Part shown: piece by piece, positions 7,799 through 16,108 of the stretch | Layout: each line of letters begins with the position of its first letter | Numbering within the stretch: the stretch's first letter is position 1 | Origin: Bacteroidaceae bacterium | GTDB taxonomy: Bacteria > Bacteroidota > Bacteroidia > Bacteroidales > Muribaculaceae | Reading direction: 5' to 3' | DNA: 64,000 bases | Assembly: GCA_021768245.1 (NCBI GenBank) | Contig: JAETNO010000007.1 | Coordinates: forward strand, 1-64,000 | Made by a program: the position numbers and the translations under genes | The notes under the pieces: model-generated | What the model was told of the DNA's origin: nothing | Seen by the model: the letters and a program-made list of their open reading frames with translations, nothing else | The model's database searches: none

Positions 7799-9424
7799 TT
7801 ATTGAATTTTGATTCCTGTTATGCGGCCTTGGAGCATTGGATAATGTCGTATGACTATCCACCTTTCTCCATGGATGGTAACTATATTGAATTCATTGGT
7901 TTCGAATTTAGTCATTTTATACCTGTTTATAAAGGGATAGAGCAATTTCTGTATAGGATTTAGCTCAGAAATTGCTACAGGTTTTATTGATAGGGTAATT
8001 TTCTTCGGGTCTTTATGCCCCGTTATTTTATACCAGGACGAATGAATATCCGGGTCTGTAAGCAGTATTCCCTCGTGATAGTCTTTCCCTTGTCGGAGCA
8101 TTTCATATATATTTTTACTTATAATAACAGCTCCTGGTTTTCCGCCATAGAAATTAATTATATGTTCTGATACTGGTAACGGACCTTGATAAAGATTTTT
8201 TAATGCCGGTGAAAAATAGCGGGAGGTTAGAGCGTTCCCGTTTATATGATTTACAACTATAAGTGAATCTCCATTAATTATCTGTCTCCTCATACTCTCA
8301 TTGGCTCCGTAATTAGCATAAACTTTAGGGATTATAAGTATGAATGATATGGTTACGAGTATCCCTGATATAATACTCCCAGTTTTTTTAATATTGTCCG
8401 ATAGAGTCCTTACAAAAAGCGACATCAATATTATAGTTGCGAATATTTCTATAGGAAATCTGGAATATACGGATTCATGATGTGTGAGGACTATAAATAA
8501 GAATGACACTATCCATGCTATGATTAGAATTATGTTCCTGTTTAGCTCTTTTATTAAAATTTCTATTGACAACAGTTTGAAAAAATATATCAGACCTATG
8601 AATATTATCAATATGAAGCTAATCCGTAGATTTTTCATGGCGATAAGTGATTGACCGACAGCCATTATCGCCTCATGGAAAGACTGTATATTTTCTTGAC
8701 CACTAATGAATCGAAAAAGATTAAACGGAGTCAGGCATAGAAAAACAGTTCCGGTTACCATTCCTCCCGTTAAGCATATCTTTTTAATCGTAAGTAGTTT
8801 ACGATGGGTAATAAAGAAGATGATAGATCCGACACAAAGGCCTATGGAGAAACCTTCGTTGGACCACCCCGTTATGAAACCCAATATAAACCATAACGGG
8901 GGATTCCAAAATTTTGGTGGGGCTGATGACTCAGAGGTAAGTTTATAATAGAATACGGTAATTATACATGCGACAAAAAGATAGTTACATGTCCCGGCCA
9001 TCCATATACATGCTTGGAATATTCCAGGCATGAAGAACCAGATTATAGCAATGGTTAGTAACGCGACATTAGATATATTCTTTTTGTCAGGGCAGACAAT
9101 CCTTGCAATTATCCATGGTAGAAAAATAAATGCTGCCGTATTAAAAAAATTGAAAATAGATTTACCTGTAAGTTCCGTGAATAATTCAACGAGAAGGTGA
9201 GGTATAAATCTTCCGACACCTGAAAAATATTCAGTATATACCCCTAACACCCCTGGCCATGGCGCAAAATGTTGTAGTTCTACAGGGGAATTGAAAAACA
9301 CGTAATTGAAATCGTCTATAGCCAAAGGCGTGAACTTGGCAACTATGTAGAATCCGATTGTTATAGCAATCCACAATATTGTTTGAATAATATCTATTAG
9401 ATGTGGATTTTTCTTGGAGTACAT
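7799..9424 (-). CDS. Polytopic membrane protein, DUF6056-like
   Basis: A 541-residue integral membrane protein with about 10-11 hydrophobic segments followed by a soluble C-terminal part of roughly 150 residues. The first loop after TM1 carries DDFNY and later GRF, the acidic-loop layout of GT-C-type transferases and of the DUF6056 family; assignment to that family is from memory of its pattern. A role in transferring a lipid-linked sugar or decorating a surface polymer is plausible, not shown. The codon choice looks more AT-rich than in the neighbouring genes (many ata, tta, aat codons), which could mean transfer or simply hydrophobic composition. It is separated by 89 bp from the M16 gene upstream and 100 bp from the GT2 promoter. 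Confidence 0.6.
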   Translation of the reverse strand: MYSKKNPHLIDIIQTILWIAITIGFYIVAKFTPLAIDDFNYVFFNSPVELQHFAPWPGVLGVYTEYFSGVGRFIPHLLVELFTELTGKSIFNFFNTAAFIFLPWIIARIVCPDKKNISNVALLTIAIIWFFMPGIFQACIWMAGTCNYLFVACIITVFYYKLTSESSAPPKFWNPPLWFILGFITGWSNEGFSIGLCVGSIIFFITHRKLLTIKKICLTGGMVTGTVFLCLTPFNLFRFISGQENIQSFHEAIMAVGQSLIAMKNLRISFILIIFIGLIYFFKLLSIEILIKELNRNIILIIAWIVSFLFIVLTHHESVYSRFPIEIFATIILMSLFVRTLSDNIKKTGSIISGILVTISFILIIPKVYANYGANESMRRQIINGDSLIVVNHINGNALTSRYFSPALKNLYQGPLPVSEHIINFYGGKPGAVIISKNIYEMLRQGKDYHEGILLTDPDIHSSWYKITGHKDPKKITLSIKPVAISELNPIQKLLYPFINRYKMTKFETNEFNIVTIHGERWIVIRHYPMLQGRITGIKIQ

Positions 9425-9513
9425 GTCAAAATATTAATTTATATTCCTGGTTGCCTTTATTTTTAGTTCCGGTGGAGTAAATATATATGACGATGAGTAC
9501 ATGGGATATATCT

Positions 9514-10794
9514 CTATGCACCTACAGTTGCAATAAGTGCTTTCCCATTGTCAAAGTATCTTCGGGCCATGTCTGCGAGCATATCGGGGGAAAGTTGTCG
9601 GGCTATTTCTTCCTGCCGTTCGAAATAGTCGGCGGGAGTGTCGGCATATATGCGCGTCTGATGAAAATCCATGCGGCTGAAAGGTGTGTCGAGTATAGTG
9701 GCAAGATTGGAAAGTAGAAGTCCGGAAAGCCGTTTTACCTCATCTGATGTATAAGTCGATGGATTCTTCATTTCCTCCATTTCATGGCCTATAAGCCTGA
9801 TTACCTCTTCGACTGTCGATGCGTCGGTCTGCGTGCTGATAGTTATGAAACTTCTGTCGGTATATCCGAGGAGCACCGCAGAGATGCCATAAGTGAGGCC
9901 TTTGTCCTCTCGTATATTGAGCATCAAGCGGCTTCCGAAATATCCTCCCAATGCAGTCACTGTCGCGCGCAGGGCTACAAAGTCAGGATGTGACCTACCG
10001 ATGGCCGGTATCATCATCTTTACCGCACTCTGCTTTGAATGTGCCCTGTGGATATCTGTTCTTCTTGTCTCCGGCGATATGGCAGGAAAAAGAAGGGGAG
10101 TGAAAACAGTTGCGATGGGCGCTGACGGAATCCTGGAAAATGAAAATTTCACAGCATCAATCATACTGTCGCTTATCTTACCCGCAAAGAACAAATGTAT
10201 ATCCTGAGGGTCAAGTCGAGAGAAATGAAACGCTGACAGACTGCCGGGAGTAAAAGCTCTTGTCATAGCGGCATCTTCACATCTGGATAATGGATTTTCA
10301 TCTCCATAGGCCATCTTTCTTACGGCCTCGTCGGCGAGGAATGTGACTTTCTCCCGGTCGAGCTCATTACGGGATGCCTGCCTCTCAAGAATCCTTTCAC
10401 ATGCCGCTGCCGGGAAAGACGGACATAGAATTATTTCTATAATCAAGGGCAAGAGGCTCTCGAACTTGTCATTAAGACTTGATAATGAGATTGAGGAATA
10501 GTGGGTCGATACGGATGTATTGAGCCATGCCCCGTTATATTCAAGCCGATTGGCTATTTCTTCGCCCGTGTGGCGGTCTGTTCCCTCGGCAAGCATCATC
10601 GTGGCGCATGAAGCAAGTCCGGGAAATGGAGACTCCGCTTCTCCGCCCGGAAGCGCTATTGTCAGTCGGTTTACTTCCACCTCTCCTCCACATACAACAT
10701 GGAGTCTTATGCCGTTAGGCAGTCTGTAGGTGTCTGCCGGAGATAGGGTCAATTTCCCGAACCCATGGACTTTCGGAGCTTCAGTGCGATTCAT
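9514..10794 (-). CDS. M16-family (insulinase-like) protein lacking the zinc site
   Basis: A 426-residue protein with the two-lobe fold pattern of M16B peptidases. Where active members have GLxHFLEHM, this one reads GLASCATMM (59-67): all three residues of HxxEH are replaced (Ser, Thr, Met). The C-terminal lobe keeps the substrate-binding R/Y pair, in SRLMLNIRE and LTYG. In known M16B heterodimers one subunit supplies HxxEH and the other the R/Y pair, so this should be the non-catalytic partner. No catalytic M16 partner is in the window. It has no signal peptide, and lies 29 bp downstream of the NlpC/P60 gene, probably in one transcript. Confidence 0.8.
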   Translation of the reverse strand: MNRTEAPKVHGFGKLTLSPADTYRLPNGIRLHVVCGGEVEVNRLTIALPGGEAESPFPGLASCATMMLAEGTDRHTGEEIANRLEYNGAWLNTSVSTHYSSISLSSLNDKFESLLPLIIEIILCPSFPAAACERILERQASRNELDREKVTFLADEAVRKMAYGDENPLSRCEDAAMTRAFTPGSLSAFHFSRLDPQDIHLFFAGKISDSMIDAVKFSFSRIPSAPIATVFTPLLFPAISPETRRTDIHRAHSKQSAVKMMIPAIGRSHPDFVALRATVTALGGYFGSRLMLNIREDKGLTYGISAVLLGYTDRSFITISTQTDASTVEEVIRLIGHEMEEMKNPSTYTSDEVKRLSGLLLSNLATILDTPFSRMDFHQTRIYADTPADYFERQEEIARQLSPDMLADMARRYFDNGKALIATVGA

Positions 10795-10823
10795 TTTGGG
10801 AAGAGCTATATAATATTTTGCGC

Positions 10824-11630
10824 TTACTTGCGATTAAAAATAGAATCAATTTTTTGTTCAATGAGTGAGTTGAGCACAGCACGCCTTGCTTCGTCCGGTG
10901 TTGGCTCATCTGTCTTTTTGTCAGATGTTTTCGCTACGGACGGAGTTTTAGTTGCAGGCGTTGCACCCTGTTTTCGCTTCGGAAGCGAAGCGACAGGTGT
11001 CATCTTATACGTGGCACTTTCGGAGGAAGAATCTTTAGGCTGGGGGACGTTGGAGTCTTTTTTTATTGAAGATTTATCGAGCATGGCATGATATTGCTCG
11101 ACATAGCCGGCCCCGGTGAATGTCTTTCGGAAATAATCTTCATCTATGCCGCTTATTATTACGCCCTTTGATCTTGAGGAATGAATCATGCGCCCGTCAC
11201 CTATATATATACCGACGTGTGACACCTTGTTGCGTGAACCGGATGTCGCGAAGAAGAGTAAATCTCCGGGCATAAGGTCGCCTTTAGCAAGAGGAGAGCA
11301 GAATTTTGCCTGTTCGCTTGAGCTTCGTGGAAGTTTTATGTCAAGGGCACTGCGGTAGATGTTGAGGACAAGCCCTGAGCAATCAACTCCACCTTTATCC
11401 TCACCTCCATATTTATATGGAGTCCCGAGCCATTGCTTTGCTTCTGTCAGAAGAGCATGTGAATGTGGATGAAGATTCGAAGATATCTCCATCTCTTGTC
11501 TATTGACCTTTGATGGTCCGGTCGGACTTGTCCGATGGACTGTCGCGGTATTACGCATGCTTCCGCACGATGTCAAAATGGCAGCGGATATGAGAGCTGT
11601 GGCTATTAATCGGGATTTAATGGGCATCAT
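10824..11630 (-). CDS. NlpC/P60 family cell-wall peptidase lipoprotein
   Basis: A 268-residue lipoprotein: signal peptide with a lipobox ending at Cys22 (ILTSC). The NlpC/P60 domain (about 57-180) has the catalytic Cys84 in DCSGLV, His138 in SHVGIYIG and third residue candidate His150. The family cuts gamma-D-Glu-diaminopimelate bonds in stem peptides. The C-terminal 90 residues are Ser/Thr/Lys/Pro-rich and probably disordered, ending in a short helix. A perfect -7 box (TATCTTTG, 11642-11635) sits 4 nt before the ATG, so the mRNA may be leaderless. Divergent from htrA; co-transcribed with the M16 gene. Confidence 0.87.
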   Translation of the reverse strand: MMPIKSRLIATALISAAILTSCGSMRNTATVHRTSPTGPSKVNRQEMEISSNLHPHSHALLTEAKQWLGTPYKYGGEDKGGVDCSGLVLNIYRSALDIKLPRSSSEQAKFCSPLAKGDLMPGDLLFFATSGSRNKVSHVGIYIGDGRMIHSSRSKGVIISGIDEDYFRKTFTGAGYVEQYHAMLDKSSIKKDSNVPQPKDSSSESATYKMTPVASLPKRKQGATPATKTPSVAKTSDKKTDEPTPDEARRAVLNSLIEQKIDSIFNRK

Positions 11631-11634
11631 AATG

Positions 11635-11642
11635 CAAAGATA
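11635..11642 (-). promoter_or_regulatory. -7 element 4 nt from the NlpC/P60 start codon (TATCTTTG)
   Basis: TAnnTTTG on the minus strand, separated from the ATG by CATT. With normal spacing transcription would start at or next to the ATG. No convincing -33 TTG is visible, which keeps confidence low. Confidence 0.4.
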
Positions 11643-11663
11643 GGTATAAAAAGCGGTGAATAT

Positions 11664-11693
11664 ATCTTAAAATGGAGATTTTCATCTTAAAAT
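11664..11693. promoter_or_regulatory. Direct repeat ATCTTAAAAT, two copies 20 bp apart
   Basis: Exact 10-bp copies occupy 11664-11673 and 11684-11693 in the 161-bp gap between the divergent NlpC/P60 and HtrA genes. A 20-bp start-to-start spacing places them on one face of the helix, as for tandem binding of a response regulator. No regulator gene lies nearby. Confidence 0.4.
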
Positions 11694-11791
11694 ATTTTAA
11701 ACCCGTGATATCCGACGTAACATAGCATGGTTTTTGCCGTCTAATAGAAAAACGAATAACCAACCAAACATATCACATCACAACGAAAACA

Positions 11792-13336
11792 ATGAAATTA
11801 AGCAGCAAAATCATCATGTTGGCTGCGGGAACCGCAGTCCTGAGTTCTGCCGTGACTGCAGTGGCCATGAAGCAGGCTCTTTTCAGCTCGGATGAGGCAA
11901 AAGATTTCAATGAGCTTTTCACGGATGCCAATTCCGGGACTAACGGCAGCTTTACGAGGGTATCACAGCTTCCCGCAAATCCATCAGACTTCACTACGGC
12001 GGCTGAAAGCACCATCAACGGTGTAGTTTCCATCAAAAGTTACGCCACTCCCCGCTATCATCAGCAAGGAAATAGCGGCATTTTCGACGATCCGTTTTTT
12101 GAATATTTCTTTGGAAATCCCGGGAGCCGTCGCAGTCAGCCGCGTCAGCAGGAACAGCCTAAACAGCAGCCAACCGGACTTGGCTCAGGAGTGGTCATAA
12201 GTTCAGACGGCTATATAGTGACTAACAATCATGTGATTGACGAAGCCGAGCGACTGGAGGTCACTCTTAATGACAACCGTACCTTTGACGCTACCGTAGT
12301 CGGCACGGATGCCACGACCGACCTCGCGCTTATCAAAATAGATGCCAAGGATCTTCCTGTTATTCCCATGGGCGACAGCGAGGCTCTTAAAGTTGGAGAA
12401 TGGGTGCTCGCAGTCGGCAATCCATTCGGCTTCACCTCTACAGTCACAACCGGTATAGTTTCAGCGAAGGGCCGCAATATCGGCCGGCCTAATCATGGCG
12501 GACAGAGTGATATAGAATCCTATATACAGACGGATGCCGCAGTTAATCCCGGAAATTCCGGTGGCGCGCTTGTGAATCTTGCCGGAGAACTGATAGGTAT
12601 AAATACCGCTATCTACAGCCAAACCGGTAATTATGCGGGATATTCTTTTGCAATACCCACTTCTATAGTAAAGAAAGTTGTAAGTGACCTCCGTCAGTAT
12701 GGCACTGTGCAGCGTGCGGTGCTTGGCGTCTCAATACGCGACCTCAGCAATGAAATAGCGAAAGAAAAAGGCATTACTGCTGTTACCAAGGGTGTCTATG
12801 TCGACGAAGTCAGCGACCGTAGTTCAGCAAAAGAAGCCGGCCTGCAGAAAGACGACGTTATCATAAAGGTCAACGATGTCGCGACCGACAATGTGGCGCA
12901 GCTTCAGGAGCAGGTAGCCAAGCATCGTCCCGGTGATAAGATTAAGGTGACTTTTATCCGTGATAACAAAACAAATTCAGTGGATGTCAATCTGCGCAAT
13001 CCGCAGGGCACGACTCAAGTGACAAAGGCAGGCGACATAACTGACCTTGGCTGTGCGTTCAAGAAAGTTGATGAATCAACTCTTCGTCAACTCGGATTGA
13101 GCAATGGCGTTCAGGTGACAGGACTTTCTAAAGGACGCTTCTCTGAAGCCGGAGTGAAAGAGGGCTTTATCATCTATTCAATAAATGATTCGCGTGTCGG
13201 TTCTCCTGACGATGTCGAAAAAATGTATAAGGCCATCATGAAGGGCAGCGGAGATGAAAAGGTGATGATTATACGCGGTGTCTATCCGACAGGCAAGCGT
13301 GGCATCTATGCTGTGGACCTTTCAGGAATTGAATAA
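11792..13336 (+). CDS. degP: Periplasmic serine protease, Do/HtrA family
   Basis: 514 residues with an N-terminal signal/anchor segment (7-28), trypsin-like protease domain and two PDZ domains (about 305-395 and 415-505). The catalytic triad is intact: His147 in TNNHVID, Asp177 in TTDLALI, Ser256 in NPGNSGGA. The Q-linker before the protease core (about 111-128, Gln/Pro/Arg-rich) matches the flexible LA-loop region of DegP. It degrades or refolds damaged periplasmic and outer-membrane proteins. The gene is monocistronic: a terminator follows, and upstream lies a 161-bp gap with a phased direct repeat that may reflect envelope-stress control. DegQ-type naming would be equally acceptable. Confidence 0.93.
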   Translation: MKLSSKIIMLAAGTAVLSSAVTAVAMKQALFSSDEAKDFNELFTDANSGTNGSFTRVSQLPANPSDFTTAAESTINGVVSIKSYATPRYHQQGNSGIFDDPFFEYFFGNPGSRRSQPRQQEQPKQQPTGLGSGVVISSDGYIVTNNHVIDEAERLEVTLNDNRTFDATVVGTDATTDLALIKIDAKDLPVIPMGDSEALKVGEWVLAVGNPFGFTSTVTTGIVSAKGRNIGRPNHGGQSDIESYIQTDAAVNPGNSGGALVNLAGELIGINTAIYSQTGNYAGYSFAIPTSIVKKVVSDLRQYGTVQRAVLGVSIRDLSNEIAKEKGITAVTKGVYVDEVSDRSSAKEAGLQKDDVIIKVNDVATDNVAQLQEQVAKHRPGDKIKVTFIRDNKTNSVDVNLRNPQGTTQVTKAGDITDLGCAFKKVDESTLRQLGLSNGVQVTGLSKGRFSEAGVKEGFIIYSINDSRVGSPDDVEKMYKAIMKGSGDEKVMIIRGVYPTGKRGIYAVDLSGIE

Positions 13337-13370
13337 AAATTTTACAGTTCTCCTCTCTCATCTTTGGAAA

Positions 13371-13408
13371 ACATGCCGCTACGGAATGAAAAATCCGTAA
13401 CGGCATGT
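13371..13408. terminator. Bidirectional terminator between htrA and ridA
   Basis: A 15-bp stem with one mismatch (ACATGCCGCTACGGA / TCCGTAACGGCATGT) and an 8-nt loop, with T-rich sequence on both sides. It lies between the convergent htrA and ridA genes and probably serves both. Confidence 0.85.
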
Positions 13409-13436
13409 TTAATTTTGATTTATATCAATCGAATAA

Positions 13437-13811
13437 TTAGATTGCTGCGATAACTTCAATTTCGACAAGCACTTGCTTGGGAAGTTCGCGTACAGCGACC
13501 GCAGAGCGGGCGGGGAAGGGCTCCTTGAAATTCTCGGCATATACTTCATTCATCTCTCCGAACAGGCTCATGTCGGCAAGGAATACTGTCGTTTTCACAA
13601 CGTTTTCGATGCTCGCACCTGCTGCTGCCAACAAAGCTTTGACATTGGCAAGCGATTGTGCTGTTTGTGCTTTGATTCCTTCAGGGACAGTACCTGTTTC
13701 AGGATTTACAGGAATTTGGCCGGAGCAGAAAAGCATGTTGCCTGTTTTGATTGCCTGGCTGTAGGGGCCGATAGCGCCGGGGGCGGCTGTGGTTGAAATT
13801 ACTTCTTTCAT
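13437..13811 (-). CDS. ridA: RidA family enamine/imine deaminase
   Basis: 124 residues, the standard length for RidA/YjgF. The family features are present: GPYSQA at 15-20 with Tyr17, CSGQIP at 29-34, the imine-binding Arg102 in FPARSAV, and the terminal EIEVIA. RidA hydrolyses reactive 2-aminoacrylate and related imines made by PLP enzymes, protecting other PLP proteins. The gene begins 12 bp after the yihY-like stop and precedes a strong terminator, so it closes the murB-murA-rel run. Confidence 0.95.
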   Translation of the reverse strand: MKEVISTTAAPGAIGPYSQAIKTGNMLFCSGQIPVNPETGTVPEGIKAQTAQSLANVKALLAAAGASIENVVKTTVFLADMSLFGEMNEVYAENFKEPFPARSAVAVRELPKQVLVEIEVIAAI

Positions 13812-13823
13812 GATAAATGAGAA

Positions 13824-15215
13824 TTAGATTGATTTTATGATAGTTTCTGGTTTTAGTTCTATCTCCGAGAGCATGGTAGTATCGGCAGACTTTTCAATTT
13901 GCTGTGAAATCCTGTCACAGATATTCATCAAATGGGCGAATTTTGAGTCCAGTTCCGGAATGAAATCTTTTTCACCATGATTACCGAGTATGTTTATGAC
14001 ATGTCCGAGCTTATACCGTTCAAGGCTCATGGCCGGGACTAAAGGCGGGTCAGTAAGGTCTTCGCCCCCGTTTTGTGGTAAAGCCTTTATAATCAATCCG
14101 CAATCAAAAAGATAGTTGACGATTATTCCGGTAAGTTTCAAAGGTATGACGAACTGTTTGGAGAGATCGGCAATGTTGTATGGAGTCTCGCCGTTTTTGA
14201 ATCTGCGTAATATAACCGTAAGAATGGCAAGGCACACCTTGCGTCGGTACTGGACCGAAATATTGTTGGTCTGACGCTCGAATGAAAACATGAATATGTT
14301 TTGTGCGGAACAGCATATCAATGCCCCGGCAAGAGTGATAAGCCACGAAAGCTGTACCCATATCAGCATCAATGGCAGGAAAGAAAAGCTACCGTAGATT
14401 GCATTGTATTTGGACACATAAATCTGTCCGCTTACAAAGAGCCATTGCAATATCTGGAAAGCTGTGCCGGCGAGAGCTCCTGAAATGAGTGCGTTTTGAA
14501 ATTTTACCTTTGTGTTTGGAATCAGCATATAGGCTCCGGCAAAGAATAGCCATGCGAAAACGACGGAGACAATATCAAACACATCTTCAAGAATCGGACT
14601 TAGGAAATCGAATGGCAATAAATGCTGCACTGTATTCGACATAAATATCTGCAATCCACTTGAACAGATCATTAACACCGGCAATATGATACAGATTGCT
14701 AGATAGTCGGTGACCTTTCGCGCGATTGGACGGTCAGCTCTTACCCCCCAAATATCATTGAATGATTCCTCAACGCTATCGAGCAGAGAAATCAATGTCC
14801 ATAGCAGGAACACGATACCGACTCCGACGAAAAGTCCTTCAGATGCCTGGGCCAGACAGGAATCGACGAAAGAGAAAGCCATTTCAAGCGCACGGTGCTG
14901 CGACGGGAAATATTGATAGAGCTGATTCTGCAGCAAATTCTGGAATCCGAATCCTCGTCCGATGGCAAAGAGAAGTGCAAGGGCTGGCACAATTGCAAGG
15001 AGTGTACGATAGGTCATGGCGCATGCCCGGCTCTGAAGGTCGCTGCTCATGAATGTCCTGACCGTCAGATTCAGCGTCTTGACAATATTGACTTTCAGAT
15101 TGTCACGCTTATCCTCCCAGACACCGACGGAGCAGTATTTCCAAAGCCTTAATGCTTTTGTCTTTGTCCGTTCTATCCATGCCGCAATTTTCCCGGGCTT
15201 TTTCTCCTCAGTCAT
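13824..15215 (-). CDS. YihY/UPF0761 family inner-membrane protein
   Basis: 463 residues. An N-terminal soluble stretch (about 1-70) leads to a six-helix membrane domain with the YihY signature TYRTLLAIVPALALL (about 88-102) and TAFQILQWL; the last 150 residues are soluble and resemble a winged-helix-like tail. The family was once called ribonuclease BN by error and as BrkB; its function is not established. It is 32 bp downstream of the lipoprotein gene and 12 bp upstream of ridA. Confidence 0.85.
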   Translation of the reverse strand: MTEEKKPGKIAAWIERTKTKALRLWKYCSVGVWEDKRDNLKVNIVKTLNLTVRTFMSSDLQSRACAMTYRTLLAIVPALALLFAIGRGFGFQNLLQNQLYQYFPSQHRALEMAFSFVDSCLAQASEGLFVGVGIVFLLWTLISLLDSVEESFNDIWGVRADRPIARKVTDYLAICIILPVLMICSSGLQIFMSNTVQHLLPFDFLSPILEDVFDIVSVVFAWLFFAGAYMLIPNTKVKFQNALISGALAGTAFQILQWLFVSGQIYVSKYNAIYGSFSFLPLMLIWVQLSWLITLAGALICCSAQNIFMFSFERQTNNISVQYRRKVCLAILTVILRRFKNGETPYNIADLSKQFVIPLKLTGIIVNYLFDCGLIIKALPQNGGEDLTDPPLVPAMSLERYKLGHVINILGNHGEKDFIPELDSKFAHLMNICDRISQQIEKSADTTMLSEIELKPETIIKSI

Positions 15216-15247
15216 ATGAAATTTATAGAATTATTAAATGCAATGTA

Positions 15248-16108
15248 TCAGTCTTGTATTGAGTCTTTTTCGACAAAAGTGCGGGCTGCCTGGCTTCGCG
15301 CGATGTCAAGGGCACGGCTTAGACGCTCTTTTTCAAGTGAAGCCACTTTGAATCGTCTGAGCGTTGACGCATAGTCATAGACGAGTGCGATTTCTTTGGC
15401 CTGGGCGGTAGGGAGGGACATCGAATATGATGTAGAGCCATTAAATGTCAACGTTAAGGGGGAATTTACGTTCGACGAAATAAATTTGCCGACGCTGTCA
15501 CACTCAGCGCCTATAAAAGTTATGACTTCCGCGCCCATCGAGCGGTCATTACGTTCGCCATCATATGCCACGATTGAAGTTCTTGCTTCATCTGTGCCAT
15601 TGCTGACTGTGACCGAAGTGCTTTTGACGCTTTTCGCTTTCAGAGAGGAGAGCATATAAAAATCTCCCTCAGGACTGACACGGGCCTGAAGCCCGTTAGT
15701 CCCGATGAATTTAGACGGTTCAGTGGTTGATGCCACATAGTAACCCTCGATAGGATTTTTGACAAATTTCATTTTTCGTCCGAGTGACTCTCCGAGTGCG
15801 CCAAGCACCGCAGTCAGAGAGTCAGCTTCCTGAAGGCGTATGAGCGTAAGGCCTTCCGTTGCCCGGGTTGCGAGATGAAGGGCCTCCCGGCGGACTTCGA
15901 TTGCTTTAGGATAGGCTGATTTTATTGAGTCCGTAAGGGATAAAGTCCTGTCGAATTCTCCATTGTTGAACGCGGTCTCGGCTTGATTTAGCAAATTTCT
16001 TGCATCTTTATTATTATCGCTTCCACAACTGCAAAGTGAGGCCGACGCAAGCATCGCGAATCCGAATGATATAATAATGACTGTATGTTTAATTGTTGCG
16101 CTGCACAT
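15248..16108 (-). CDS. Lipoprotein of unknown function
   Basis: A 286-residue protein with a hydrophobic signal and a lipobox ending in Cys (ASLCSCGS, Cys at 26 or 28). Residues 35-75 form a TPR-like helix pair (LLNQAETAFNNGEFDRTLSL). A long beta-rich middle (about 115-245) and a final charged helix follow. I do not recognise the family. The start overlaps the end of the rel gene by 20 bp in another frame, which suggests translational coupling, and the gene sits inside the cell-wall/stringent-response run. Confidence 0.7.
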   Translation of the reverse strand: MCSATIKHTVIIISFGFAMLASASLCSCGSDNNKDARNLLNQAETAFNNGEFDRTLSLTDSIKSAYPKAIEVRREALHLATRATEGLTLIRLQEADSLTAVLGALGESLGRKMKFVKNPIEGYYVASTTEPSKFIGTNGLQARVSPEGDFYMLSSLKAKSVKSTSVTVSNGTDEARTSIVAYDGERNDRSMGAEVITFIGAECDSVGKFISSNVNSPLTLTFNGSTSYSMSLPTAQAKEIALVYDYASTLRRFKVASLEKERLSRALDIARSQAARTFVEKDSIQD

